From positions 4,673,352 through 4,737,351 of the forward strand of contig OZ026550.1 of NCBI GenBank assembly GCA_964020155.1: DNA of 64,000 bases. Direction: 5' to 3'. The translations under genes were made by a program, and so were the position numbers. The stretch comes from Chondrilla cf. caribensis. Lineage: Eukaryota; Porifera; Demospongiae; Chondrillida; Chondrillidae. Below, piece after piece: positions 1 to 29,500 of the stretch. The notes beneath the pieces are model-generated. The model saw nothing but the letters and a program-made list of their open reading frames with translations, had not been told where the DNA came from and made no database searches. The first letter of the stretch is position 1. The number at the start of each line of letters is the position of its first letter.

Positions 1-212
1 GGATACACTATACCACCACACTGCATCAGAGAATGGTGTCCTTATAGTTTCCTCTGAGTCAATGGAATTTTCCAATTGAGAGACTTCACTCCATATTATG
101 CATTTCTGTGATGCATGCAAGCATTATAATGAAAATAAAACTTATATGTATATTCATGCATTGATGATTGTCATTGACTATATACGTATGTTCCATTTCT
201 TTCTCATCACAG

Positions 213-1148
213 TTGTTTCGGAGTGACAGAATGGGCCGCACCCTTTTGCATTCTGTGAAGGTTGACAACATGCCAGTTCCGACCACTGAAGCTAGATCAG
301 TTCTCATAGGAAAGAATCTCTTTGTAGCTGGAGGCATAGCAGGGGATGTCAAATTAAGTCAAATAGTACAAGTTTACAACATCGACACAGGAAAGTGGAT
401 TACCCTCCCACCAGCACCTCAGTACTTGTGTGAAGCCGTATCAATTGCAGGCAATTTTGTGTTAATTGGAGGAAAGAACTCATCAACTGGAGACATCACC
501 AGTATAGTGTCCACATGGCTGGTGGATGAACAAAAATGGATCCAAAAGATACCACCAATGAGAATGACGAGGCTTAGACCAGGTGTCCTCCTTTTGAAGA
601 AGTTCCTGTTTGTGTTTGGTGGCAAAGATAAAACAACTGTTCTTCATTCGTTTGAAGTGCTGGACATTGAAAAGAACCGGTGGAGAAAAGGACGTGGGGT
701 ACTCCCTCAACCACTGTGGTACCTTGAGTTGGGAGTTTTTGGAGATGTCGTTATTGTAACCAGTGCATGGGAGACTGTCCATTCACCTTCCACTAAATCA
801 TGGAAGATCCCAGTACGTGTCTTGGAGGATAGTGTCACCAATTCCTCATTTCAGCCAATCAAGTGGATACCTATTGCCGATACTCCATATAAGAGGTCAA
901 CTCTCCTCACCAACAGCAAGCAGCCTGTACTTGTCGGTGGGTCCAGAGAAGGTCGAACAACTAAAGATATCCATCGCTATACGCCAGATCGCTGGGAGGT
1001 AGTTGGCCAACTATCACAGCCTCAGAGCAGTCCATCTGTTATTACCACCAGCAATAGCTCATTTCTGGTGCTAGGAGGCTGCACCAATCCACACAGGGTG
1101 CTACAGTCGTTGCTGAACAGTGTAACACTTAGAATGTATATGTCCTGA
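213..1148 (+). CDS. Kelch-repeat protein, 3'-terminal exon (gene partial in window)
   Basis: This is the last exon of a gene that starts before the window. It begins after a pyrimidine-rich acceptor (ttctcatcacag) in phase 0 and reads to TGA at 1146-1148, about 311 residues. It shows repeated Kelch blades: a hydrophobic run then Gly-Gly (LFVAGG, VLIGGK, LFVFGG, VLVGGS, FLVLGG), each followed after about 20-30 residues by a strand containing a Trp (GKWITLP, QKWIQK, NRWRKG, DRWEVVG). This is a five- to six-bladed beta-propeller, a protein-binding module. No catalytic domain is visible. An ATG at 231 could be an internal start, but the clean splice acceptor makes an upstream exon more likely. 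Sponge-type genomes often place Kelch propellers behind TKL kinases and coiled coils. A kinase upstream is therefore possible but cannot be seen here (inference). Confidence 0.72.
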   Translation: MFRSDRMGRTLLHSVKVDNMPVPTTEARSVLIGKNLFVAGGIAGDVKLSQIVQVYNIDTGKWITLPPAPQYLCEAVSIAGNFVLIGGKNSSTGDITSIVSTWLVDEQKWIQKIPPMRMTRLRPGVLLLKKFLFVFGGKDKTTVLHSFEVLDIEKNRWRKGRGVLPQPLWYLELGVFGDVVIVTSAWETVHSPSTKSWKIPVRVLEDSVTNSSFQPIKWIPIADTPYKRSTLLTNSKQPVLVGGSREGRTTKDIHRYTPDRWEVVGQLSQPQSSPSVITTSNSSFLVLGGCTNPHRVLQSLLNSVTLRMYMS

Positions 1149-1968
1149 CAGTTTCTTTTGCTTTTCATAATGTCATTGTTTTACCAGTCTCCGTTAACAT
1201 GTATCTATTCACATGGGTCAGGACATTGTACATTGTGTGTGAACATGACTGTATATTTTGCTATACTTAGTAGTAATTCTGTATCTATATAATATATCCT
1301 TCATTGTGTTGATGATTTAGATGATTATATAATTATCCTTGGAGTGAACGTGAAATTCAATTTACAGTCATTTTGAAATTCATACAATGTTGTTCACATT
1401 TAATAAGTGTGGAATTAAGGTCCTCAATTGAAATGATCCAAGCGAATATAATGCATTAATTTTAAAATTAACGACGGATGGTATTAATGATTAATAATAA
1501 TCAATAATAATATACATTAAAAACACTTATGACTAATACCTGGCATATACAAAACAATGTACTTGTACATTTATCCAACACAATTCCTTATATCCAAAGA
1601 GTCTGTATATTACGTATGTACACAAGACATGCTGTTACATGTGACATTTTGTGAGTGAGTATATTGTTAGGACGAATGAGCAGCAGGATTGACAAGGGAT
1701 AATCCGAGTTCTGTACTAACAGTAGTGGGTGCTCGGGAGTGTACCTGTTTCCACTTTATGTACACCAAGATAACCTAAAGGTAGAACAGGGTAACACTAT
1801 GATCGACAGCTGGTAATCAACTCAAACTTTCCAATGATAATCAATACAATATTATTATTATAATATACAGTACAATATAAAATGTATGGTTTCTGGACAA
1901 TTCTGCTATAGTGTGGTGAAGATAAATCTACTATAATAAATTAATGCAGATTGGAATTCTGATTCTGA
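1149..1968. other. Convergent intergenic spacer between Kelch gene and chitin deacetylase gene
   Basis: This AT-rich spacer lies between two convergent genes. A possible ATTAAA polyadenylation hexamer for the Kelch gene is at 1516-1521. I see no coding exon, RNA gene or structured element. Confidence 0.5.
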
Positions 1969-2120
1969 TCAGTAACCTAAAGGCTGGTAAATGTCAAGGT
2001 TCTTGTGGAAGGGATACACATTTGCATGGAAGTTTCGACAGTAAGACATGTATAGAGGTATATAGGTATAAAATACATTAATTCCTATTCCTGTATACGT
2101 TGGATGAGCATATTTCATGT

Positions 2121-2179
<59 letters not shown>

Positions 2180-5100
2180 CACATACACATGCATACATGA
2201 TAATTGACTCACAAATACAGTAACAGCTACTGAAATAGCCAATACTCCTACAGTGGTCAATCCGGCCACGACTCCAGGGTCCACAGAACGTGTCTGTTGT
2301 CTTGTATCACCAGATCTGGGTTCACTTGTAGCTGTACTCTGAATACTTGTTGAGGACTCCGTAGTTGTAAGAATTGTCAAAGATGCGGCCGGTGTAGTCA
2401 CAGATGTGTATAGTAGTGCTACGGAGGTTAGAGCGGTAGTTACAGAGGTGGGTGTGGCTGACGTAATTGTTGGAGTGGTACTCTCAAAAGTGGACATGGC
2501 AGTCACAGAGGTGGTTGGAGCAGTCATTGAGGTGGTTGAAGCAGTTGCAGACGTGGTTGAAGCAGTCGCAGAGGCGGTTGAAGCAGTCACTGAGGTGGTT
2601 GGAGCAGTCACTGAGGTGGTTGGAGCAGCCAGCGAGTTGGTTTGAGCAGTCACAGAAGTGGTTGGAGCAGTCACAGAAGTGGTTGGAGCAATAACATAGG
2701 TGGTTGGAGCAGTCACAGAGGTGATTGGAGCAGTCACAGAGGTGGTTGGAGCAGTCACAGAGGTGGTTGGAGCAGTCACAGAGGTGGTTGGAGCAGTCAC
2801 AGAGGTGGTTGGAGCAGTCACAGAGGTGGTTGGAGTAGTCACAGAGGTGGTTGGAGCAGTCACAGACATGCTTGGAGCAGTCACAGAAGTGGTTGGAGCA
2901 GTCACAGAGGTGATTGGAGCAGTCACAGAGGTGGTTGGAGCAGTCACAGAGGTGGTTGGAGTAGTCACAGAGGTGGTTGGAGTAGTCACTGAGGTGGTTG
3001 GAGCAGTCACAGAGGTGGTTGGAGTAGTCACAGAGGTGGTTGGAGCAGTCACTGATGTGGTTGGAGTAGTCACAGAGGTGATTGGAGTAGTCACTGAGGT
3101 GGTTGGAGCAGTCACAGAGGTGGTTGGAGCAGTCACAGAGGTACCGGTGGTTGGAGCATTCACTGAGGTGGTTGGAGCAGTCACTGAGGTGGTTGGAGCA
3201 ATCACAGAGGTGGTTGGAGTAGTCACTGAGGTGGTTGGAACAGTCACTGAGGTGGTTTGAGCATTCACTGAGGTGGTTGGAGCAGTCACTGAGGTGGTTT
3301 GAGCATTCACTGAGGTGGTTGGAGCAGTCACTGAGGTGGTTGGAGCAGTCACTGAGGTGGTCAGAACAGTCACTGAGGTGGTTGGAGTAGTCACAGAGGT
3401 GGTTAAAGCAGTCACTGAGGTGGTAGGAACAGTCACAGACGTGGTTGAAGCAGTCACAGAAGTGGTCGGAACAGTCACTGAGGTGGTTTGAGCAGTCACT
3501 GAGGTGGTTGGAGCAGTCACAGACGTGGTTGAAGCAGTCACTGAGGTGGTTGGAGCAGTCATTGAGGTGGTTGGAGCAGTCACAGACGTGGTTGAAGCAG
3601 TCACTGAGGTGGTTGGAGCAGTCACTGACGTGGTTGGAGCAATCACTGAGGTGGTTGGAGCAGACACTGAGGTGGTCGGAACAGTCACTGAGGTGGTTGG
3701 AACAGTCACTGAGGTGGTTGGAGTAGTCACAGAGGTGGTTGAAGCAGTCACTGAGGTGGTAGGAACAGTCACAGACGTGGTTGAAGCAGTCACAGAAGTG
3801 GTCGGAACAGTCACTGAGGTGGTTTGAGCAGTCACTGAGGTGGCTGGAGCAGTCACAGACGTGGTTGAAGCAGTCACAGAAGTGGTCGGAACAGTCACTG
3901 AGGTGGTTTGAGCAGTCACTGAGGTGGCTGGAGCAGTCACAGACGTGGTTGAAGCAGTCACTGAGGTGGTTGGAGCAGTCATTGAGGTGGTTGGAGCAGT
4001 CACAGACGTGGTTGAAGCAGTCACTGAGGTGGTTGGAACAGTCACTGAGGTGGTTGGAGCAGTCACTGAGGTGGTTGGAGTAGTCACAGAGGTGGTTGAA
4101 GCAGTCACTGAGGTGGTAGGAACAGTCACAGACGTGGTTGAAGCAGTCACAGAAGTGGTCGGAACAGTCACTGAGGTGGTTTGAGCAGTCACTGAGGTGG
4201 TTGGAGCAGTCACAGACGTGATTGAAGTAGTCACAGACGTGGTTGGAGTAGTAACAGAGGTAATTGATACAGTCATAGAGGTGGTTTGAGCTCTCGTAAA
4301 GGTGGTTGGAGCAATTACGGGGGTTATCATGGTAGATGAACTAGGATTAATCTCACTTCCAGACGAAAACATCACATTGCTTGATGATAAGTGGCTGGTT
4401 GAAGTAACGGATGTGGAAATAATCTCAGATGTAAGAGCTACACTGGCCATGGTTGATATTGTGTTCACTCCATATGGATTGGTTATGTTGGGATATAGTT
4501 CAGGACAGATATCATCCTTGCATAGCCGAATAATGAATTCTTCTCCATTGGCTGTGTATTTACAGATGTTCTGGTCAGTGTGGGTACAGGTGGTGGGGGG
4601 AATGTCGGGGCACTGCCAGGGGCCAAAGGTACTGAGTTGGTCAAGAGGGGTGGGGTTACGAGACCATGCAATGAGCTGTGACATGGTCACGATGTACACA
4701 TCTTCAAGACTACCCAAATAGTCAAGAAAGTCCATGAAGGCTTGTAGTCGTTGAGCTGAATCATGGGAGAAAAACCATGAAGAATGAGCATAGAGGCCGA
4801 AGGGAGCCTTGCTGTTGTTGTAATGTCTTTCAAAATTGTGCATGAAGAAATGCATCCAATGATCCCTGGTAAATTTTGGCGGGTGAATGCAACTGTCAAT
4901 CATCGAGCAGCTAAAACTACTATTCTGTACTTTGTTGATATTTGGTATGACCCAGAGACCAGGAAGAGATTCTTCAGGACATACAGCTGGAGAAGAACAA
5001 ATAGGAGACTTGTAGTCCAGAGTGAAGGGCCAGTACATTTCATTGGTCACCATAGTGCAGTCGTACAAGAAGTCATTCTCATGGAGGATCTTCAGCTGGT

Positions 5101-5644
5101 TTTCACTGGAAGCGAGGAACGGAGTACGATAACCCACCACATTACTCTTGGGGACACGGGCCCATCGCCATATTATGTCTCTCATGTCCAGTATCTCGTG
5201 AGTCAGTTCCTCAGTGTTGTTCCCGTCTTCGGACCAGAAGGTAGTTGGTGTTCTGTGTGTGACGCTATGAACGGCTAGTTCGTGTCCGCTATTAGCCAAT
5301 TCCGCAGCTAACGAGTAATCTGTATTCTTGTGGCTGGCGAAAAACGTTACAGACACATTACATCCGTTAAGATTCTTTCTTCCTTGCAGTATTTTACTGT
5401 AGAACATCTCGTAGTCCTGTACTCGTATAGCATCGTCAAAGCTAATAGTCACCATCTGAGGTACCTGGTCTCGTCGCAGTCCTCCTGGGATCTCCTTACT
5501 GGCACACTGGCAGTCGGGGAGGGTACATGTTGGTGGACAGGGAGAGGTGGCCGGTACAGCTCCAACGGCCCAGAGAGAAGCAAGAACGACGACGGTAGTT
5601 GAGAGCGTTGACGAGATCCTAATATTATCCATTCGGTCCTTCAT
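1969..5644 (-). CDS. Chitin/polysaccharide deacetylase-like (CE4) mucin-stalked membrane protein
   Basis: The main exon is 2213-5644. The protein starts with a hydrophobic signal segment (about residues 12-30), then a Cys-rich CPPTC..CQC patch, then a carbohydrate esterase 4 domain of the animal chitin-deacetylase type (about 60-350). CE4 motifs are visible: SFDDAI (68-73; FDD holds the metal-binding/catalytic Asp), HSVTH (126-130; metal His) and RTP (173-175). The family reaction is removal of N-acetyl groups from chitin-like glycans. After the enzyme come a Thr/Ser-rich linker, about 85 heptapeptide repeats of the TTSVTAP type (a mucin-like, O-glycosylatable stalk) and a C-terminal hydrophobic segment (GVVAGLTTVGVLAISVAVTV), so it is probably a type I ectoenzyme. 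A GTGAGT donor at 2212-2207 follows the membrane segment. A short tail exon ending at 1969 is plausible, but its acceptor and phase are unresolved. Reading through the donor would run into a (CA)n repeat. Confidence 0.8.
2121..2176. repeat. (CA)n microsatellite in the last intron of the deacetylase gene
   Basis: A near-pure CA run with one A-rich interruption. It lies just past the donor of the deacetylase main exon, so ORFs crossing it are artefacts. Confidence 0.9.
2495..4290. repeat. 21-bp coding minisatellite (about 85 copies) in the deacetylase stalk
   Basis: The unit on the + strand is ggagcagtcacagaggtggt plus t (21 bp), which encodes the heptad TTSVTAP on the minus strand. Because 21 is a multiple of 3, copy gain or loss keeps the frame, and long open frames appear on both strands. 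Sub-families (actgag versus acagag; ggaaca versus ggagca) are interleaved in higher-order blocks, for example two near-identical runs around 3440-3540 and 3780-3960. A 6-bp insertion near 3140 adds two residues. Confidence 0.95.
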
Positions 5645-7470
5645 AACACGTAGTATGATTGTGCGTAGTGCGAATCTTCTGTACTTAGAGACTGGATTTC
5701 GTGGTAAGCCACAGTATGTGATGGAGTCTTCTTTTCAAGTGATTTATAAGCGAGCATTTGTTCAGCTCCTTCGAGCCATATTTATATTAATTTGAGAGAG
5801 ATATCGTCTGAAATATTTACATGACGTAATACATGACGCGCGTCTTACGCTTATTATAGTAATCACCATGCCTTCCTCCAACACAGTAGCGCGTGATGTA
5901 TTGGCTATAGCTATTTGCTGATATACAACTATTTGCTGATATACAACTATTGGAATGAATACGATCGCGTATTGATTACCGTTGTCACCCTACCAGCTGA
6001 CAGATATAGGGAATGAATTGTTTGTGGATGGAGCTCATTAACAAGTCAATCTGTGATTTGATGCTATATGCATATTAATAATAATATTACAATGGAAATT
6101 CTTTAATTGCCCCTGATTAATCCGCCATATCATTTTGAAACAAACTCGCTTGTATATATGGCTACGCTATACATGTAGTCTGCCCTCTCACAATTCTACC
6201 ATTCACCATTCTTTTGCGTACCAAATGTACTTTTGTATGGGCTATGGGTACAGATAATCCGTCAAGTGTCAAAATATTCTGTTGGTGAAGAGCAGCATAA
6301 ATAGCAGTATAACATTCTAGAGTCAATTTGACAATGGTACATTGTATGTCTGTCCACATTGTAGCTCATGCTGTAGACAGTTCAAATGGAGCATGCATGG
6401 GATGACTGTAGAGACGACAGACCTAGAATGTGCATGTATATCTGTGTATAGCTACATGTATATACAACATCATTATTATTATAATTAGATAAATTATAAT
6501 AAAAATAACACATACTGCTATTTGTTTTATCTCCCATTCTATAAACTCAACTGTGTGCTGTTTGTTATCCAATATAATAATATTATATTAATTTTCATCA
6601 GATTCTCTACTGTAGGTGAACCTGTATGCTATTGTAACCAGTATGCTGTTGTGTCCTCAATATACAGTTGGCGTGTTAGCACAAATTTATAGACCCGTAG
6701 CCCAAGGCATGTTGTAAACGAGGCTGGTATTAAAAATTGTGCTAAGTTTGTAAAGAGCCTAGTCTTCTGATTGCGATCGTGTCTCATTTCTGACTGCATG
6801 ATGTCAAATATGTCAACTATGTCGACAATGCATTATCTGTTACCTATAGTTTCCTTCTAAGAACGATCACTCAAGGTAGCTATAGACATATGTACGCAAT
6901 ATTTGACTTGAAGGAAGAATGACGAAACAACCATGTGTGGAATGGGATTTAGGCTTGATTGATTGATTGTGGGAGTTCTCCATTTGGAAGACAACACATC
7001 CGTTACAGATCATTATGATCATCGTATTCAATATCTGATTCAATCGAGCCTGGTGACAACAAGCACATTCCACACATGGTTGAAATGCTCGTATCAAACA
7101 TTCAAAGATAATCTATCAGTACTGAATCTTCTTGGAGCAGATTATTCTATACAATGAAGTATGTCCAATTAGGGCATATTGAAGTACGTAACTCCAAAAT
7201 CAGCACACCGTTCTTTTATACAATAGCTGTCATTAATGTAATGTACCATGAAGATGTCCGTAATATATACTGAGATAATGTACTATAACCTCAATCACAC
7301 ATCCTATAGATGACAAGTGGTTCTACATATGACACCGTGCCTGAAGGTTACATGCATGGAGTATATAAGCATAATATATTATATAAAATATATTTTATAC
7401 TTCTTTGCTTGCTAATTGGCTATGGTCAACCGTACTCCACAATTGAAAATTCAACAAAATTAATATAATA
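5645..7470. other. Intergenic spacer upstream of the deacetylase gene, no gene seen
   Basis: About 1.8 kb of AT-rich sequence. The first 150 bp should contain the deacetylase promoter. A small tandem duplication (ctatttgctgatatacaa twice) is at about 5917-5950. Short ORFs here show no recognisable domain, codon pattern or splice context. Confidence 0.5.
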
Positions 7471-7476
7471 TTTATT
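7471..7476 (-). promoter_or_regulatory. Polyadenylation signal AATAAA for CNOT4
   Basis: TTTATT on the + strand reads AATAAA on the minus strand, about 100 nt downstream of the CNOT4 stop codon. Confidence 0.55.
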
Positions 7477-7572
7477 CTGTTATTATTATAATTGTAACAT
7501 TATTTAAATTTATATTATACTATGGTACAGTGGAATATCATCGTTACAAAAGGAAGTCTGTCAAAACATTCT

Positions 7573-25345
<17,773 letters not shown>

Positions 25346-25516
25346 CGTTGACTCTTTGATTAGCAGACAGTAGACACACAACAAACAAAAGGAAATTTGA
25401 AACACAAACACTGGAGCGAACTCTATAGAGGAAAGACACACGCCTTCTATAATCGCTGTCCCAAGATCTTACTCCTTTTAACGCGCACCAGAATAAATCG
25501 ATGATGTCATCATAAA
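25346..25516. promoter_or_regulatory. Bidirectional promoter between CNOT4 and the NOL7-like gene
   Basis: Only 171 bp separate the two divergent start codons. The region contains a CREB/ATF-like tgatgtcatcat and ends in aaaATGGCC, a YY1-like context over the NOL7-like start codon. I see no TATA box at a sensible distance. No transcript data are available. Confidence 0.55.
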
Positions 25517-26501
25517 ATGGCCGACAGACAGCATACGGGTAGTGAAGATGACGACTCGCCTATTTCGGTGTCTTTTAGGAAAGGGAAAGAGATATCGCTC
25601 GGCATTTCTCGACAGCATGAAGAAAAGTTAAAAAGGTAAAGCCTTTTGAACGTACTTCGACCAATCTCCATATTTAACCTGCATTTTATGGACAGCGAAC
25701 TAATCATTACTGACTGTTGATACGATACGTACATCGCCATTATCATTATTTCGTTGTTATTAATAACTTGTATTAATATTATGTCTATTAGTATTAATGT
25801 GAATATTCAAAATGTCCACATGGTTTCAAATAGGACTCATATAGTAAAGAAGTCTGAATGAGAATTCCTGTATGGGATGGAATTAATGTCCACGAGGACC
25901 TAATGCACGGTGCGTATCTAGGGTCTGTGGTTCCAGCACAGACCCTAGATACCTATCGTTCCAGTATATACGTATGGTGTTCGTGACGGTCTCTAGGTAT
26001 CCATACGTAGGTATACGGTCCAATTTGCTTTGTACCTTGAAGGGCACACCAAATCTATACTTAATTCTCATCAGAGGTGCTTACCATCAGTATTGGTTGA
26101 TATTTTAACCTTTTGAGTATACATCTATTGTGCTTTATGTAAATTTAATCTGTACCAAATGACACTCTGAATAAAGGACACTATTGACATTACCTCCCCA
26201 CAAAGGACACTCTCCAAGGCACTAAATATAGACTACTTGCCTGTGTTGAGTGGGCAACCTCTCTACAGTGAACCAGATGACTGGTGCCAATGTGTCTGTC
26301 ATGAAGAGGTTCCACTGTACACCTGTTGGGTTGACTGTGATATGTTACCACTTGTTCTCTTAGGGATGCTGCTTTATTGAAGAAAGTCAGAAGAAGTCGT
26401 CAAGAACGCAATGCACAACAGAAGAAGCTGAAAAAGATGAGAATGGAACTCTCTCCTCTGCCAGAATCTCTGTTGAAAGATGTAAAAGAAGCTCAGGAAA
26501 C

Positions 26502-26563
<62 letters not shown>

Positions 26564-29500
26564 GTGTGTGTGTGTGTGTGTGTCAGTGGTGGTAGTGCGT
26601 CTTGAATGTTCCTCCATCATAACTTGACCACATCTCCCTTATCCCATTCACAGTGCCAATGCTGAGACCTTGAAGGATGAGTTGGCGAAGGCCACAGAAG
26701 AGAAGCTTCAGAAGACAAAAAGACAAAAAAGAACAAAACAGAAAACCAAAGTCCTCCGGTACGTACATCACCATTGTGACATCCACATCTCCACTATGTG
26801 GTTTTAGTCTTCTAGCTGTGCATGTTCAGGTTCATGTGGCCCTCTGAATACTCTGTATGCCTCGTGAATTGATGCCCCCTCCTATGCAATTCTTCCCCCC
26901 TGTAAAGTGTATACAGTATATATGTACGTACGTACGTGCACACATGTACGTATACCGTATATACGGAAATATTGGCGGTGATTTAAATTTGGCGATTTGG
27001 CGGTCACGGACATAACCGCCAAATTAATATTCGTCAATCAACATTTGCGTTTAAATGTTATCAACACTCATTCTGGCAAACTGCCAAATTTAAATTCCGT
27101 CAATAATGTATTGGGTCAGATTTCGGGCAAATCGCCAAATTTTATGACCACCAATATTTCCGGATATACGGTATATGTTTTTACTATATTATATTTGTAC
27201 ATACATACATACATATGTTCTCATAATGTTCATGAGATGGATCCATTCATGTGACTATAAATTCTCACATGACCACATGCATTACCAAGGCTCTTACAAT
27301 ATTTCAACACTTTGCATAATATGCAAAATTGTAATGTATGTACATACTTGTTAGCACAAGGTACAAAAGTGTTTCAATACATTATATTTATAATACTTCA
27401 CATATACGTACAAGTTGCTAATGTACTTGTGATAGAATGTAAGTGTTTTAATGCACTCCACGTAGATCACTATAATATTATTATGTTATGGTACGTTGTG
27501 TTTCTAAGTTGTTAATGTACTTGTTAACAGTGTGTAAGTGTTTTAATGCACTCCATATTCGTGAATCGCCAACAACATTTTGTCTCCACATTCTGTGTGC
27601 TTCCTTATCCTCACATGTTGGTATTTCCACTTTAGCGATCCTTTGCATGTGTCATTGTTACGACAACAATATCGCATGCATTGGGCCAGATTTCGGGCAA
27701 ATTGCCACATTTTATGACCTCCAATGTTTCCAGATATATGATATATGTTTTAACTATATATTTGTACGTACATATATACATTCTTATAATGTTCATGAGA
27801 TGGATCCGTTCATGTGACTACAAATTCTCATATGACCACATGCATTACCAATTGCTCTTACAATATTTCAATGCTTTGCATAATATTATACAATTTTCTA
27901 ATGTATGTATTTGTTAGTACAAGATACAGAAGTGTTTTAATGCAATCTGTGTAGATCACTATACATTATTTTTATAGTACTTCACATATACAAGTTGCTA
28001 ATGTACTTGTAATAGAATGTAAGTGTTTTAATGCACTAGATCACTATAATATTATTATGTTATGGTACTTTGTGTTTATAAGCTGTTAATGTACTTGTTA
28101 ACAGTGTGTAAGTGTTTTAATGCACTCCGCATGGATCACTATATTACGTATGTTATTTTACTTCGCTTTTACAAGTTGTTAATGTACTTGTTAACAGTGT
28201 GTAAGTGTTTTAATGCGCTCCGCATGGATCACTATATTACGTATGTTATTTTACTTCGCTTTTACAAGTTGTTAATGTACTTGTTAACAGTGTGTAAGTG
28301 TTTTAATGCACTCCATATTCGTGAATCGCCAACAACATTGTGTCTCCACACCCTGTGTGCTTCCTTATCCTCACATGTTGGTATCTCCGCTTTAATGATC
28401 CTCTGCACGTGTCATTGTTGCGATAACAATATCGCACCTTTACTTTCAAATCATTTTCCTGATTCCGTGCAAACAGTGAAATAACCTCAAATACTCCACT
28501 CGGCACCTACCTCCCACCTCAAATCCCCTTCCTTCTATTAACAATGGAATCTTCCCCTACTACCAATGATAACAATGACTCATCAACTGAAATGTTTCAA
28601 CTCGATCAAATGTTTCAACTTGATCAAATGTGTATTTGTTTTCTGCTGGAAAATTCAGTTTCTAACAACACCAGATCATCACCACAGTAGGGTAAGACCG
28701 GGTATAATTTGAGGCATCCAACTTCAAACAGCCTCAAAGTCTGATGTAGCTCAGACTCATCCGGCCTCCATTATATTATGGCATGGAATGGCGTGCCGTG
28801 ATAAAATGGAGGCCGGATGGGTCCTGGGTACATCAGACTAATAACCTCATCACTTGACTATTGAGACAAATTCATGATGAGGATGTCTGCATACACACAG
28901 GGTGTTGACCAGTGGTAGTCACTCAACCGTTATTACTCATCATTAGCACTGTTTCAAGGCTGCCCCAGTGCCCTGGTGCCCCAAATAATGCCGTGTTACC
29001 CTGTTTGACATTTGGGGGTGGTTCAGTTTTTCCTGGGAATTAATTTTAGCAGTTACACAAGCTCTCAATGTTCATGTTGAGATTAAGCATTCTTGTCCGA
29101 TCATCGGTGTCTCACTCTTCATAAGCTGTGTGTGCATGTTGTGAATTCTTGTTAATCCAACATCACTTTTTCCACCGAACCTTTTTATCTGCCCATGCAC
29201 ATGCGTATGTGGTAAAGATTGGGTGCAGTTCATATTAGCCCCAGGTACGTACGTACATATGATATAAAGCGAATTCTTGTTAATCTGCCACCCCTTTATC
29301 CACCAAACCTTTTAATTCACCGCAATTTCCCACTACCAATAAAATATACAAGTACTAATGAATAACCAGTTATTCCATCATATTTTTTCGGAAAAAAATT
29401 GAATCAGATTGACAGAAATTCAGCATACGTTCATGCAGTATTGTTCACTCCACTCCACGTTGAGTGTTCTCAAACTCTTCCACTTGGTTTGATTGCATGA

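Noticed and set aside
2406..4184. Long + strand ORFs (VVGAVTEVVGAV-type and WSSHRGGWSS-type) across the 21-bp repeat
   Set aside because: They are antisense readings of the deacetylase stalk repeat. A 21-bp period stays open in all frames that lack a stop in one unit.
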